Assembly (NCBI GenBank): GCA_040756735.1
Contig: JBFLYC010000027.1
Location: forward strand, 1 to 52,433
DNA length: 52,433 bases
Direction: 5' to 3'
From: JBFLYC01 sp040756735
GTDB lineage: Bacteria; Bacillota; DSM-16504; Desulfitibacterales; Desulfitibacteraceae
This document shows, piece by piece, positions 1 to 9,343 of this stretch (its first letter is position 1; the number at the start of each line of letters is the position of its first letter). Both the position numbers and the translations under genes were made by a program. The notes under the pieces are model-generated. The model was not told where the DNA came from. It saw only the letters and a program-made list of their open reading frames with translations, and searched no databases.

Positions 1-78
1 GGTTTCCAGCAATTGCTTAAACAGCCTGTCATGGTACGTCCACGGTAAAGCATCTTCTTTTTGGTTTCCCTGAGGCAT
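1..78 (-). CDS. Rpn-family PD-(D/E)XK nuclease/putative transposase, N-terminal part only
   Basis: Only the first 26 codons lie in the window; the gene runs off the left edge. The peptide starts MPQGNQKEDALPW and continues with YHDRLFKQLLET. The YDRLFKxLLET pattern is typical of the start of Rpn (recombination-promoting nuclease, YhgA-like) proteins. The ATG follows a strong GGAGGAGG ribosome-binding site about 11 bases upstream. The family is linked to mobile DNA and RecA-independent recombination, which would suit a repeat-rich genome. The call rests on a short N-terminus, so it is tentative. Confidence 0.5.
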   Translation of the reverse strand, partial: MPQGNQKEDALPWTYHDRLFKQLLET

Positions 79-274
79 TGATTTGCCTACCTCCTCCGTA
101 TAATAATTTTACACCAAGGGGTGTTTTAGTGCAATTACATTTCGGGCTGCAGTTATTGTTAACTGCTACCTGAAACGCTGTCTAAAAAAATTATAAACCA
201 AACATATGTTTGGCGTCAAGGGAAAAAGACCAATTTGTTACAGTATAATTAAGTTGACAAGACATACTCTTGAC

Positions 275-305
275 AAAGCCTGGTAAAAGATTTTTACCAG
301 GCTTT
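275..305. terminator. Perfect 14-bp stem-loop downstream of murA
   Basis: The arms AAAGCCTGGTAAAA (275-288) and TTTTACCAGGCTTT (292-305) pair perfectly around a 3-base loop. The stem lies between the 3' end of murA and the start of the Rpn-like gene, both on the minus strand. The T run on the minus-strand side is short (GGCTTTGTC), so it may be a weak intrinsic terminator or an RNA 3'-end stabiliser. The rest of 79-363 shows no other gene; a direct repeat of TCTAGTAGTTTT lies at about 317-345. Confidence 0.6.
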
Positions 306-363
306 AATTGTTTTACTCTAGTAGTTTTATTCTAGTAGTTTTTGGATTCCTGCGTTACTTGAT

Positions 364-1650
364 TTATTTATTGACTACTTCTTTTTCATCGGGGAAGACT
401 ATGCGGCGGATCTTTGCACCTATGCCGGATAGTTTAGTGACTAGATCCTCATAACCCCTGTCAATGTGGTGAATGGAACAAATCTTGGTGTCGCCTTCAG
501 CCATTAAACCCGCAAGGATTAAAGCAGCTCCGGCACGCAAATCGCTTGCCTTAACAGATGCTCCGGTAAGCTTCTTTACTCCTTTAACCACAGCGCTGTG
601 CCCTTCTATTACTATATTAGCGCCCATTCTTCTAAGTTCATTGACATGCATGAAGCGGTTTTCAAATACTGTTTCGGTTATTACACTGGTCCCGTTTCCA
701 ATGGTTAGATAGGCCATAATCTGGGCCTGCATGTCTGTTGGAAAACCTGGATAAGGCAAAGTTTTCACGTCTATAGAATCCCACTTGCCCCTGGAACGCA
801 CCCGAATTCCGTCTTCTTCCTCATCAACGGTAACACCTGATTCAGCCAGTTTGGCCATCACAGGTTTAAGGTGATCTGAAATCACATTGTCTACCAGCAC
901 ATCTCCGCCTGTGGCTGCAGCCATAAGCATGTAGGTGCCCGCTTCAACCCTGTCCGGAATGACTGTATGGGTAGTACCATGCAGGCTTGGAACTCCCTCA
1001 ACCCTGATGATATTGGTTCCAGCTCCGAATACTTTTCCTCCCATACCATTGATAAAGTTAGCCAGGTCGACAATCTCCGGTTCCTCAGCAGCATTTTCAA
1101 TTACTGTAGTACCCTTTGCCAGGCTGGCAGCCATCATGATGTTTTCAGTTGCGCCTACACTGGGAAAATCCAGGTATACCCTGCCGCCTTTAAGTTTATT
1201 AGCAGTAACTTCTATAATTCCATGGGTTATTCTTATATCTGCTCCTAGCGCAGTAAGCCCTTTTAAGTGAAGGTCAATAGGCCGGCTGCCTATATTGCAG
1301 CCTCCCGGCATGGATATCTTGGCATGTCCCAAACGAGCCACCAGTGGACCCATAACCAAAAAGGAGGCCCTCATCTTGCGAACCCATTCATCGGGTGGAT
1401 AGCTTCCAGTTAGGTGCCTGGCATCTAAATACAGTTCTTTATCTGCCGTATTATGATTAACTTTTACACCTATGCTCTGCAATACCTGGGTAATTGTATT
1501 CACATCAGCAAGCTGAGGTATATCTTGCAAGCAGCACTCTCCGTCTGCTAAGAGGGAACCGGCTATAATCGGCAATACAGCATTTTTTGCTCCACTTACT
1601 TTGATTTTTCCTTCTAGTTTTGAACCGCCGGTAACAACTAGTTTCTCCAA
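364..1650 (-). CDS. murA: UDP-N-acetylglucosamine 1-carboxyvinyltransferase (MurA)
   Basis: MurA carries out the first committed step of peptidoglycan synthesis, transferring enolpyruvate from PEP to UDP-GlcNAc in the cytosol. The sequence has the N-terminal KxxxSGAKNAVLPI motif and the loop MPGGCNIGSRPIDLH, whose Cys (about residue 118) is the PEP- and fosfomycin-reactive residue, so fosfomycin sensitivity is expected. An upstream in-frame ATG at 1668 exists. It overlaps the ribosome-binding site GGGAGGAAA, which is correctly spaced for the TTG at 1650, so I chose the TTG start (428 aa, normal for the family). It follows the ywmB-like gene, as in Bacillus. Confidence 0.95.
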   Translation of the reverse strand: MEKLVVTGGSKLEGKIKVSGAKNAVLPIIAGSLLADGECCLQDIPQLADVNTITQVLQSIGVKVNHNTADKELYLDARHLTGSYPPDEWVRKMRASFLVMGPLVARLGHAKISMPGGCNIGSRPIDLHLKGLTALGADIRITHGIIEVTANKLKGGRVYLDFPSVGATENIMMAASLAKGTTVIENAAEEPEIVDLANFINGMGGKVFGAGTNIIRVEGVPSLHGTTHTVIPDRVEAGTYMLMAAATGGDVLVDNVISDHLKPVMAKLAESGVTVDEEEDGIRVRSRGKWDSIDVKTLPYPGFPTDMQAQIMAYLTIGNGTSVITETVFENRFMHVNELRRMGANIVIEGHSAVVKGVKKLTGASVKASDLRAGAALILAGLMAEGDTKICSIHHIDRGYEDLVTKLSGIGAKIRRIVFPDEKEVVNK

Positions 1651-1790
1651 ATAAGTTTCCTCCCTCATTTATTTTACAGCTATTTTACAGCATGTTAGAA
1701 TTTGAACAATTGTTTCTGTATTCGACAGGTAATTGTCGATTCCTTTTAATGACAAGAAAAATTAAACTTATTTTTAATTTGGCCTTGGTA

Positions 1791-2561
1791 TTAATATTGA
1801 CAATGAATTAAGGGCGTTCCCATATATACATAAGTTCTGTCATCTATACTGTGGTACCTGCTGGCAATGTTCAGGTTAATTTTTTGCCCCATCACCTCAA
1901 TACTGTTATTAATGGCTGAAGTATAACCGCAGTAAGAAACAAACTTATCGTCGGTCACACCTTCAACTATTATACCATTAATTTTTCCAAACAAGGTATT
2001 AACAAATAATTCCTGGTCATGCACCTCCAGCCTGCCCGGCATATATGAAACAAGGGTCTCGCTGACAGCTGGATCGGCATTAAAGTTCCGGAAGACTTCC
2101 ATAAGTTTTGCTCTTTGCCCTTGATATTCTGCAAACCCTAAATTTTCTAAGCTCAGAGCCAGATAGGTTTCACCCAGGTAATCCGAGGCAGTGCTGGAAG
2201 CTGCATTAATTGAAGCAATGGATACCCGAAGGTTGCCTGCTGTCCCTTTTGCAAAAAGATAATGGTCAGTCTTGTCCCATTGTGTATCCAGCTTGAGACA
2301 GTATTCTTTTTCCAGCAGGCTGAGCAAATCGTCCATTTGGCTTTGAGAGGCAGCATTATTTTTTATTTTCGCCCATGCAGATATTTTTAATTCAGAAAAC
2401 TCCAGGTCTGCAGACTGGTAAAGAGTTTCAAGAGGATGATGTGCCTGGTCATTTTCAGGTAAAATTGGATAATTGCCCGTAAAAAGGATAATGAGCGCAA
2501 CTGCCAGGGCAACTACAAGAAAGAATATGAGAAAAAATTTTCTAAAAGATACCTTCTGCAT
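1791..2561 (-). CDS. ywmB: YwmB-like membrane-anchored protein (TATA-box-binding-like fold family)
   Basis: This 256-residue protein has one N-terminal membrane segment (about residues 9-28), which fits a signal anchor, followed by an extracytoplasmic domain. Its position just upstream of murA and downstream of the ATP synthase operon matches ywmB of Bacillus, and the length fits that family. The biochemical role of the family is not known to me. The ATG at 2561 has the ribosome-binding site GGAGGAAAAG directly before it, so the in-frame TTG at 2573 is unlikely to be the start. Family assignment rests on context, topology and general resemblance. Confidence 0.7.
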   Translation of the reverse strand: MQKVSFRKFFLIFFLVVALAVALIILFTGNYPILPENDQAHHPLETLYQSADLEFSELKISAWAKIKNNAASQSQMDDLLSLLEKEYCLKLDTQWDKTDHYLFAKGTAGNLRVSIASINAASSTASDYLGETYLALSLENLGFAEYQGQRAKLMEVFRNFNADPAVSETLVSYMPGRLEVHDQELFVNTLFGKINGIIVEGVTDDKFVSYCGYTSAINNSIEVMGQKINLNIASRYHSIDDRTYVYMGTPLIHCQY

Positions 2562-2663
2562 CTTTTCCTCCAATGCTTTAACGAAAAACTTGTTTCCTGA
2601 TATAAGCAGGTCTTGCTACTAGTGTTGACAGAAAAACAAGCTTTTAAAACATGAAGGAGCGCT

Positions 2664-2698
2664 AAAAAATATATCCCCCTAATTAAATGGGGGATATA
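2664..2698 (-). terminator. Intrinsic terminator after the stalk-type surface protein gene
   Basis: On the minus strand TATATCCCCC pairs with GGGGGATATA (10 bp, 9-base loop) and is followed by TTTTTT. It lies 34 bases past the stop codon of the gene at 2732-3832 and separates it from ywmB. A degenerate family-B repeat (GGGAACACCTC) sits at about 2706-2730. Confidence 0.85.
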
Positions 2699-2731
2699 CT
2701 GAAATAAAAGGGAACACCTCTATACTGGGTA

Positions 2732-3832
2732 TTAATCTATATCCACAGTAGTAATGATTGTTACCATGCTTTCAAAATTAACATTAAAAACTACTCTTTT
2801 GTTTTCTTCCACTTTTATATTGAGATGCTCAATGTCTCCATAATCCGTATGATAGAAGACTACCTGGTAGGTACCTACAGGAACATTGGTGAACTTGAAT
2901 GTGCCATTGCTGCCTGTAATGATTGTATAAAAATAGTCTTCACCATCATCAATGGTAATCTGCGCATTTTTCAGCGGAGTTTCTTCAGAACCTTTATAGA
3001 TTGTTCCGGAAATTTCACCATATAATTCTTCCTCTTCATCTTGTACCATAGTCACATTACGAATGGTAGCGCTGTCTTTTGCCACTTTGATCCCGGTCAC
3101 GGTAACAGTCTGGTAATCGTTATGCACAAACTGCATTGTGTAAGTTCCTACCGGAATATCGTCAATGCTGTATTTGCCTTGACTGTTGGTTGTAGCCTTC
3201 AGTACATACTTGGTGCCAACCTTCAGGTATACTTTCACACCCTGCAGGGCGTTCCCTGATGTTTCTGCAGTCACTTTGCCTTCAATGCTGCCGACTTCTT
3301 CATCAATATCAATTTGCCCATCATCCTTGTACTTCACTTTTAATCCTAAAGTCTCAGCGATAAATCTAAGTGGAACAAACATCCTGTTGTTGATCATTCC
3401 AGGAGGGGATTCAATCTCCACTTCCTTATTATTCACATATACTATATATTTGCCTGAGGTATCGTCCCAAATGAACTCAATTACTGTGCTTCCCTTAGTG
3501 ATTGTAATGGTGCCGGTCTCAGCATCCCAATCAACATCAGCGCCTAGACCCTGGGTAATTGCTCTTACAGGTATTAAGGTGCGTCCCTGCTTAATCACGG
3601 GAGGTACATCAAAGTCAATACCCTTGCCTTTAACCTTGATCTTGCTTTGCTCCATAACGCTATAACCTTGAAGAAACTTGTTTTCCACCATCTTTTTCAG
3701 TTGACCGGGAGCTATTTGTTTGCCTTGCACTTTAGCATTGCTGTTGTTAGCTAATGCTATACCCGGTACTAAAAAACTCATCACAAATACCAGGGTAATT
3801 AATAAAGCTAATAGTCTCTTGGCTTTCCTCAC
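2732..3832 (-). CDS. Secreted protein with copper-amine-oxidase-type N-terminal domain and two carboxypeptidase-regulatory-like domains
   Basis: The 366-residue product starts with a signal peptide (basic MRKAKR, a hydrophobic stretch, then GIALA for cleavage near residue 28). Residues ~55-175 hold two copies of the copper amine oxidase N-terminal-like repeat (GRTLIPVRAI and NRMFVPLRFIAETLG). This domain is common in Clostridia cell-surface proteins and does not imply oxidase activity. Residues ~185-270 and ~275-360 are two beta-sandwich domains of the carboxypeptidase regulatory type, each with a G(K/T)(Y/F)x(I/F)xx(I/V)PVGTY core. The GTG start has AAGGAGGAG seven bases upstream. The gene interrupts the usual atpC-ywmB spacing. 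Likely an extracellular binding or wall-associated protein; the ligand is unknown. Confidence 0.8.
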   Translation of the reverse strand: MRKAKRLLALLITLVFVMSFLVPGIALANNSNAKVQGKQIAPGQLKKMVENKFLQGYSVMEQSKIKVKGKGIDFDVPPVIKQGRTLIPVRAITQGLGADVDWDAETGTITITKGSTVIEFIWDDTSGKYIVYVNNKEVEIESPPGMINNRMFVPLRFIAETLGLKVKYKDDGQIDIDEEVGSIEGKVTAETSGNALQGVKVYLKVGTKYVLKATTNSQGKYSIDDIPVGTYTMQFVHNDYQTVTVTGIKVAKDSATIRNVTMVQDEEEELYGEISGTIYKGSEETPLKNAQITIDDGEDYFYTIITGSNGTFKFTNVPVGTYQVVFYHTDYGDIEHLNIKVEENKRVVFNVNFESMVTIITTVDID

Positions 3833-3965
3833 TATTTACTCCTCCTTCACAAATATTTAGGGTTCTCCCTTTAAATGTTTTCTATTATATAGATACGGAG
3901 TAAAATGGTGGTTTTTGGGATACAAATCAAAAAAGTTTTCCAGTCATGCTTGTCCTTTTTTTTAT

Positions 3966-4198
3966 GTTATGGATCGAGCAAATCGGGGTGAATCGGGGGA
4001 CGGGTGAATCGGGTTGAATCGGGGGACGGTGAATCGGGGGACGGTTCTTCGATTCAAAAAAATGAATCGGAGAACCGTCCCCTGAATCACTGAATCAAAC
4101 TGAATCAAAAAAAAGAATCGGAGAACCGTCCCCTGAATCAAAAAATGAATCGGAGAACCGTCCCCTGAATCATCTCGAACCGTCCCCTGAATCATCCT
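3966..4198. repeat. Cluster of GGGGACGGTTC/GAACCGTCCCC palindromic repeats (family A, copy 1)
   Basis: Units of about 27 bp recur here in both orientations, each with the core GGGGACGGTTCTCCG or its complement, bounded by TGAATC and GATTCA. Adjacent inverted units would form long hairpins. A 103-codon open frame across the cluster is only translated repeat. The cluster lies between the ATP synthase operon end and the next gene. The rest of 3833-4329 holds the terminator at 4209-4237, a small hairpin at about 4251-4270, and AT-rich upstream sequence of the surface protein gene. Confidence 0.9.
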
Positions 4199-4208
4199 GA
4201 TCAAAATT

Positions 4209-4237
4209 GTGGGGCCGCAGCTATCCTGCGGCCCCAC
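4209..4237 (-). terminator. Strong GC-rich stem-loop at the end of the ATP synthase operon
   Basis: GTGGGGCCGCAG pairs perfectly with CTGCGGCCCCAC around a 5-base loop. On the minus strand it is followed by AATTTTG. It lies about 95 bases beyond the atpC stop codon, so it most likely ends the atp transcript. Confidence 0.75.
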
Positions 4238-4329
4238 CCCCTTTAGGTTAATTGCTTTTTTCAAAGCAATCAATAGACTAATTCGTCAATTAACCCTAAT
4301 TTCCTGCTTTTTTATCTGAACAATATTTG

Positions 4330-4740
4330 TTAAAATGAATTGATTTTTCCTGCAGCCTGCTGTCTGGCCAGGGCACGCCGCAGGGCTAGTTCTGCCCGCA
4401 GTACATCTGTGCCTTCCCGCTTGCGCAGTCTTTGCCTGGCCCTTTCTTCGGCCCTCTTGGCCCTTTCAAAGTCAATTTCCCAGGCGCACTCGGCAGTGTC
4501 AGCCATAATAGAGACCTTATTATTGCTTACTTCCATGAAACCACCGCACAGGGCTATTCTTTCTTCCTTGCCGCCCTTTTTGTACTTGACAACACCTATA
4601 CCCAAACTGGTAACCAGTGGGGCGTGATTGTATTTTATGCCAAGATAACCCTTCGCACCTGGGATAATCACAGAATCAACTTCTGCTGTGAGTACTTTCT
4701 TTGCCGGGGTGACAACATCCATGACAAAGGTTTTGGCCAC
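4330..4740 (-). CDS. atpC: F1 ATP synthase epsilon subunit
   Basis: This 136-residue subunit links the rotor to the catalytic head and inhibits ATP hydrolysis. The N-terminal beta-sandwich (MDVVTPAKKVLTAEVDSV to about residue 85) and the C-terminal helical hairpin (AERARQRLRKREG, LRRALARQ) are both complete. The start is a GTG at 4740, seven bases after AAAGGGGG. It is the last gene of the atp operon, 13 bases after atpD. Confidence 0.95.
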   Translation of the reverse strand: MAKTFVMDVVTPAKKVLTAEVDSVIIPGAKGYLGIKYNHAPLVTSLGIGVVKYKKGGKEERIALCGGFMEVSNNKVSIMADTAECAWEIDFERAKRAEERARQRLRKREGTDVLRAELALRRALARQQAAGKINSF

Positions 4741-4753
4741 GACATTACCCCCT

Positions 4754-6172
4754 TTATTTAAACTGTTCAGCTTGTTCTAGGGCTTCTTCAATGGTACCGA
4801 CCAACAAAAAGGCTTGTTCAGGCACGTTGTCATGCTTGCCTTCAACAATCTCCTTAAAGCCTTTAATTGTATCCTTTAAGTGCACATATTTTCCAGGAGT
4901 TCCGGTAAATGCTTCTGCCACAAAGAAAGGCTGGGACAGAAATCTCTGGATCTTACGTGCCCTGGAAACAACCAGTTTATCTTCTTCTGACAATTCATCC
5001 ATACCTAGAATTGCAATGATATCCTGGAGTTCTTTGTTCTTCTGCAGTATCTTCTGGACGTTCCTGGCAACCTGGTAATGCTCCTCGCCAATAATCACCG
5101 GGTCTAGAATTCTGGAAGAGGAATCCAGCGGGTCCACTGCTGGATAAATACCCATCTCAACTATCTGTCTGGAAAGAACCGTGGTGGCATCCAGGTGAGC
5201 AAAGGCAGTGGCCGGTGCAGGGTCGGTCAAGTCGTCTGCAGGCACATAAATAGCCTGTACAGAGGTAATAGACCCTTTCTTGGTTGAGGTAATCCTTTCC
5301 TGGAGCTGCCCCATTTCTGTGGCAAGGGTAGGCTGGTAACCCACTGCTGAAGGCATCCTGCCAAGAAGGGCTGAAACCTCAGAACCTGCCTGGGTAAAAC
5401 GGAAAATATTGTCAATAAAAAGCAGTACGTCCTGGCCTTCTGCATCTCTAAAATATTCTGCCATGGTGAGGCCGGTTAAACCTACACGGAGACGCGCACC
5501 TGGAGGCTCATTCATCTGGCCAAATACAAGGGCAGTCTTATCAATAACTCCGGATTCCTTCATTTCCAGGTACAGGTCATTGCCTTCCCTGGTCCTTTCA
5601 CCAACGCCGGCAAAAACTGAATATCCGCCGTGCTCATAAGCAATATTCCGGATTAATTCCATGATCAATACTGTCTTGCCCACGCCGGCGCCTCCAAAAA
5701 GACCTACTTTTCCACCCCTGGCGTAGGGCGCTAAAAGGTCTACGACTTTGATACCGGTTTCCAATATCTCAGTAGATGGTTCCAGGTCCTCAAAAGTTGG
5801 GGCCGGGCGGTGGATAGGCAGGTAGTCTTCGGTTTGAATTTTATCCCCGCCGTCAATGGGATTTCCCAGAACATTGCACATCCTGCCTAAAACACTCTTG
5901 CCGACAGGTATCTTAATAGGCATGCCCGTGTCAACGGCCACCATGCCCCTTTGCAGTCCGTCAGTTGAAGAAAGGGCTACACAGCGCACACTGTTGTTTC
6001 CAAGGTGCTGCATGGCTTCCATTGTTATATCTATTTCAAAATCGCTTTTAAACTCTGGCGCCTGGTTTTTGGAGGTTATCTTTATACTGTTATAAATTTC
6101 CGGCAGCTTGTCAGTGGGAAACTGAACGTCCACCACCGGTCCGATTACCTGAACTACTTTTCCTGTATTCAT
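4754..6172 (-). CDS. atpD: F1 ATP synthase beta subunit
   Basis: The catalytic subunit, 472 residues, standard length. It shows the P-loop GGAGVGKTVLI (about residues 157-167), the catalytic GERTREGNDLY segment, the Walker B stretch VLLFIDNIFRFTQAG, and ALLGRMPSAVGYQPTLATEM. It is cytoplasmic and belongs to the alpha3beta3 head. The ATG is preceded by AAAGGAGG. The gene is followed by atpC and preceded by atpG in the operon. Nothing in it looks unusual. Confidence 0.98.
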   Translation of the reverse strand: MNTGKVVQVIGPVVDVQFPTDKLPEIYNSIKITSKNQAPEFKSDFEIDITMEAMQHLGNNSVRCVALSSTDGLQRGMVAVDTGMPIKIPVGKSVLGRMCNVLGNPIDGGDKIQTEDYLPIHRPAPTFEDLEPSTEILETGIKVVDLLAPYARGGKVGLFGGAGVGKTVLIMELIRNIAYEHGGYSVFAGVGERTREGNDLYLEMKESGVIDKTALVFGQMNEPPGARLRVGLTGLTMAEYFRDAEGQDVLLFIDNIFRFTQAGSEVSALLGRMPSAVGYQPTLATEMGQLQERITSTKKGSITSVQAIYVPADDLTDPAPATAFAHLDATTVLSRQIVEMGIYPAVDPLDSSSRILDPVIIGEEHYQVARNVQKILQKNKELQDIIAILGMDELSEEDKLVVSRARKIQRFLSQPFFVAEAFTGTPGKYVHLKDTIKGFKEIVEGKHDNVPEQAFLLVGTIEEALEQAEQFK

Positions 6173-6196
6173 ACTTTAAGCCGGTCCTCCTTTCAC

Positions 6197-7075
6197 TTAT
6201 TTTAGAGCAGCCGCCCCGCCGACAATTTCAGAAATTTCCGTGGTGATGGCTGCCTGCCTTGCCCTGTTGTAAGACAAGGTCAGCTTTTCAATCAACTCGC
6301 CAGCATTATCTGTGGCGCTTGCCATGGCTGTCATTCTCGCGCCGTGCTCACTGGCTTTTGCTTCCAACACTGCCCGGTATATGAGAGTTTCCACATAGCG
6401 CGGCAGCAGCGTACCTAACATTTCTTCCGGTCCTGGTTCATAAATATATTCAATTTCCTCTGCCCTTTGCGCCTTTACTTCTTCGGCTGACTGTTCTGCC
6501 GTTTGTGGCGCTATGGGCAGCAGGGGCACTACCTTGGGTTTATAGCTTATTACTGAACGAAATTCAGTATAAACCAGGATCATTTTTTTGTAATTTCCCC
6601 GGGTAAACATGCCCATGAGTTCCCTGGCCAGCTCTCTGGCCTGAATGAAATCAGGCAAATCCCCAAAATCCACATATTCCTCGTCTATTTTATATCCCCT
6701 GCGGAGAAAGAATTCTCTAGCCTTCCTGCCCACGATAATGATTGAGGCATTTTCCCCGTCTGCCATGATTTTTTCCCTGGCAAGCCTGAGAACATTCTGG
6801 TTGTATCCGGCACACAACCCCCTGTCGGCTGCAATCACCACATAGGCTGTAGTACCTTCTGTTCTTTCCTCCAGCAGTGGATGAGTAAAACTGCCTAAAC
6901 CCTGCACCAGCCTTCCCATTATACTCTCAAGCTTTAAACTGTAGGGTCTGGCTGATGCTACCGCAGATTGCGCTTTCCGCAGTTTTGCTGCTGAAACCAT
7001 TTTCATTGCCCTGGTGATTTTCTGGATACTCTTGTTGCTGCGGATGCGGCGTTTGAGGTCTCGCATTCCAGCCAT
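6197..7075 (-). CDS. atpG: F1 ATP synthase gamma subunit
   Basis: The 292-residue central stalk subunit. The N-terminal helix (MRDLKRRIRSNKSIQKITRA) and the C-terminal helix (TDNAGELIEKLTLSYNRARQ, AAITTEISEIVGGAAAL) that form the rotating coiled coil are both present. The central Rossmann-like segment contains ADRGLCAGYN. The gene sits between atpA and atpD as usual. The spacer to atpA is abnormally long (about 190 bases) and is filled with repeats. Confidence 0.97.
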   Translation of the reverse strand: MAGMRDLKRRIRSNKSIQKITRAMKMVSAAKLRKAQSAVASARPYSLKLESIMGRLVQGLGSFTHPLLEERTEGTTAYVVIAADRGLCAGYNQNVLRLAREKIMADGENASIIIVGRKAREFFLRRGYKIDEEYVDFGDLPDFIQARELARELMGMFTRGNYKKMILVYTEFRSVISYKPKVVPLLPIAPQTAEQSAEEVKAQRAEEIEYIYEPGPEEMLGTLLPRYVETLIYRAVLEAKASEHGARMTAMASATDNAGELIEKLTLSYNRARQAAITTEISEIVGGAAALK

Positions 7076-7092
7076 GCATTATTCACCGCCTT

Positions 7093-7262
7093 ATACTAGA
7101 ATTCAGAATACAGAAGTCAGGAAACAGAAGTCAGGAAACAGAATAAATGCTTCTTTTCTGGCTGCTGAATTTCTTTTATACTAGGATTCAGGATACAGGA
7201 GTCAGAGGGCAGAATAAATGCTTTCTCTTCTGATTACTGAATTCTGATTACTGTATTCCAAG
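7093..7262. repeat. Low-complexity GAAGTCAG/GAATTC-type spacer repeats inside the atp operon (family C)
   Basis: The atpA-atpG spacer consists of iterations of the words TACTAGAATTCAG, CAGAAGTCAGGAAACAG, CTGAATTCTGATTACTG and similar. Related words occur in other spacers of this window (10212-10270, 26300-26330, 32282-32315, 34195-34235, 48880-48950). No reading frame is seen in it. Confidence 0.75.
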
Positions 7263-7265
7263 AAA

Positions 7266-8777
7266 CTAATCCTTTTTGAATATATCCTTGAACTCTTTAA
7301 CAGCTTCTTTCAGCTTTTCTTCAGTATCTTTTTCCAGCTTGCCTGTTTCCTTGATAGCCTTCAATACATGAGGACTGCCGTTTCTTAGAAAAGCTAAAAA
7401 TTCTTCCTCGAATTTTTTGACAGCATCAATAGGCAGGTCATCAAGGAAACCATTTACTGCAGCATAGATGATGGCTACTTGTTCTTCAACCGCCATGGGA
7501 GCATACTGGTCTTGTTTCAACATTTCCATCATCCGCTCACCCCTGGCCAAACGCGCCTGGGTTGTCTTGTCAAGGTCTGAGCCAAACTGGGCAAAGGCTG
7601 CAAGTTCACGATACTGGGCCAGGTCGATACGAAGGCGGCCTGCAATCTGCCTCATGGCTCTAATCTGAGCGGCGCCGCCCACCCTGGATACGGAAAGGCC
7701 CACGTTAATAGCCGGACGAAAACCTGCATAAAAGAGGTCTGACTCCAGGTAAATTTGCCCGTCGGTAATGGAAATTACGTTGGTGGGAATATAGGCGGAA
7801 ACGTCGCCGGCCTGGGTTTCAATGATAGGCAGGGCTGTTAAAGACCCGCCGCCATATTCATCGCTTAATCTGGCTGCTCTTTCCAACAAACGTGAGTGCA
7901 GGTAGAATACATCTCCTGGGTATGCTTCCCTGCCTGGAGGTCTTCTCAACAGCAGGGACAATTCCCTGTAAGCAACCGCCTGCTTGGACAAGTCGTCGTA
8001 AATAACCAGCACATCCTTGCCCTGCCACATAAATTCTTCTCCCATTGCACATCCCGAATAGGGAGCAATATAAAGCATGGGAGCGGGTTCGCTGGCAGCA
8101 GCTGAAACCACTATTGAATAATCCATGGCCCCGGTCTGTTCAAGCTTTTGAACAATCCCTGCCACGGTTGAAGCTTTCTGGCCTATTGCCACATAAATAC
8201 AAATAACATTCTGGCCCTTCTGGTTAATGATTGTATCAACAGCCAGCGCGGTTTTACCCGTCTGGCGGTCGCCAATAATCAATTCCCTCTGCCCTCTGCC
8301 GATTGGAACCATTGAGTCAATGGACTTTAATCCGGTCTGCAGAGGTGTATTAACCGGTCTACGATAAATTACGCCAGGGGCTACCACTTCTATGGGCCTG
8401 AATTTGTCTGTTTCAATGGGCCCCTTGCCGTCAATGGGCTGTCCCAATGAGTTAACGACCCTGCCAATCATTGGTTCCCCTACGGGGACTTCCATGATCC
8501 GACCGGTACGTTTAACCTGGTCGCCTTCCTTAATGCCAGTATAAGGTCCTAGTATTACACAACCAATATTATCTTCTTCCAGGTTAAGCACCATCCCGCT
8601 GATACCGCCTGGAAATTCCAGCAGCTCGCCGGCCATGGCTTTTTCCAATCCATAAATCCTGGCAATACCGTCACCAACCTGGATCACTGTTCCAATATCG
8701 GCTATATCAACCTGGGCCCGGAAATTCTCTATTTGATTTTTGATGATTGAACTAATCTCATCCGGCCTAATGCTCAA
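7266..8777 (-). CDS. atpA: F1 ATP synthase alpha subunit
   Basis: The non-catalytic nucleotide-binding subunit (503 residues from the start chosen). It has the P-loop GDRQTGKTALAVD (about residue 170), the VIYDDLSKQAVAYRELSLL stretch and LRRPPGREAYPGDVFYLHSR. A GTG at 8786 is in frame, but the TTG at 8777 gives the typical N-terminus MSIRPDEISSIIKNQI with AGGGG eight bases upstream, so I prefer it. The gene is eleven bases downstream of atpH. Confidence 0.97.
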   Translation of the reverse strand: MSIRPDEISSIIKNQIENFRAQVDIADIGTVIQVGDGIARIYGLEKAMAGELLEFPGGISGMVLNLEEDNIGCVILGPYTGIKEGDQVKRTGRIMEVPVGEPMIGRVVNSLGQPIDGKGPIETDKFRPIEVVAPGVIYRRPVNTPLQTGLKSIDSMVPIGRGQRELIIGDRQTGKTALAVDTIINQKGQNVICIYVAIGQKASTVAGIVQKLEQTGAMDYSIVVSAAASEPAPMLYIAPYSGCAMGEEFMWQGKDVLVIYDDLSKQAVAYRELSLLLRRPPGREAYPGDVFYLHSRLLERAARLSDEYGGGSLTALPIIETQAGDVSAYIPTNVISITDGQIYLESDLFYAGFRPAINVGLSVSRVGGAAQIRAMRQIAGRLRIDLAQYRELAAFAQFGSDLDKTTQARLARGERMMEMLKQDQYAPMAVEEQVAIIYAAVNGFLDDLPIDAVKKFEEEFLAFLRNGSPHVLKAIKETGKLEKDTEEKLKEAVKEFKDIFKKD

Positions 8778-8788
8778 TTTCCTCACCC

Positions 8789-9343
8789 CTATTCTTGAAC
8801 AAATTCAACACTTTTCAGGTGTTTTTCAAGGAGCCTTAGCTTGTTTAATACACTGCCGTCAATGATGGTATCACCAATCTGCACCACCAGCCCGCCCATA
8901 ATGTTATGATCAATCTTTACCTCTAGCAGAACTCTCTTTCCTGTCATTTCTTCTAGTTTTCGGCGCAAGCTTTCTAATTGGGCGGGTGATAGTTTAACGG
9001 CTGACTTTACATAAGCCTTTACAATCCCTGACGCCTCATTGGCCAGGTTAATAAAGTGCTCGACTATTTTATCCAACATGCTTTCACGCTTTTTTTGCAA
9101 AACCAGAAGCAAAAAATTCAAAGTAAGCTCAGATACTCTGTTCTGAAAAATTTCTAAAAAAACCTTCTGCTTGACTTCAATTGATATGAGCTTGTGTTTG
9201 GTCATCTTTTTTAATTCTTCATTTTGTTCAATAACATCCAAGACATTCGCCATTTCCTGCTTCATTTGGCCAAGGATATTCCTCTCAGAAGCCAGTTCAA
9301 AGAGCGCCTGCCCATACCTCTTTGCGATTACAAGGCTGCTCAT
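8789..9343 (-). CDS. atpH: F1 ATP synthase delta subunit (OSCP)
   Basis: A 184-residue peripheral-stalk subunit with the N-terminal helical domain (IAKRYGQALFELA) and the C-terminal motif GGLVVQIGDTIIDGSVLNKL typical of the delta/OSCP family. Its ATG overlaps the atpF stop codon (ATGA), which suggests translational coupling. Confidence 0.95.
   Translation of the reverse strand: MSSLVIAKRYGQALFELASERNILGQMKQEMANVLDVIEQNEELKKMTKHKLISIEVKQKVFLEIFQNRVSELTLNFLLLVLQKKRESMLDKIVEHFINLANEASGIVKAYVKSAVKLSPAQLESLRRKLEEMTGKRVLLEVKIDHNIMGGLVVQIGDTIIDGSVLNKLRLLEKHLKSVEFVQE

Noticed and set aside
3962..4273. 103-codon open frame on the minus strand
   Set aside because: It is translation of the family-A repeat cluster and terminator; it has no ribosome-binding site and its peptide repeats the repeat unit.
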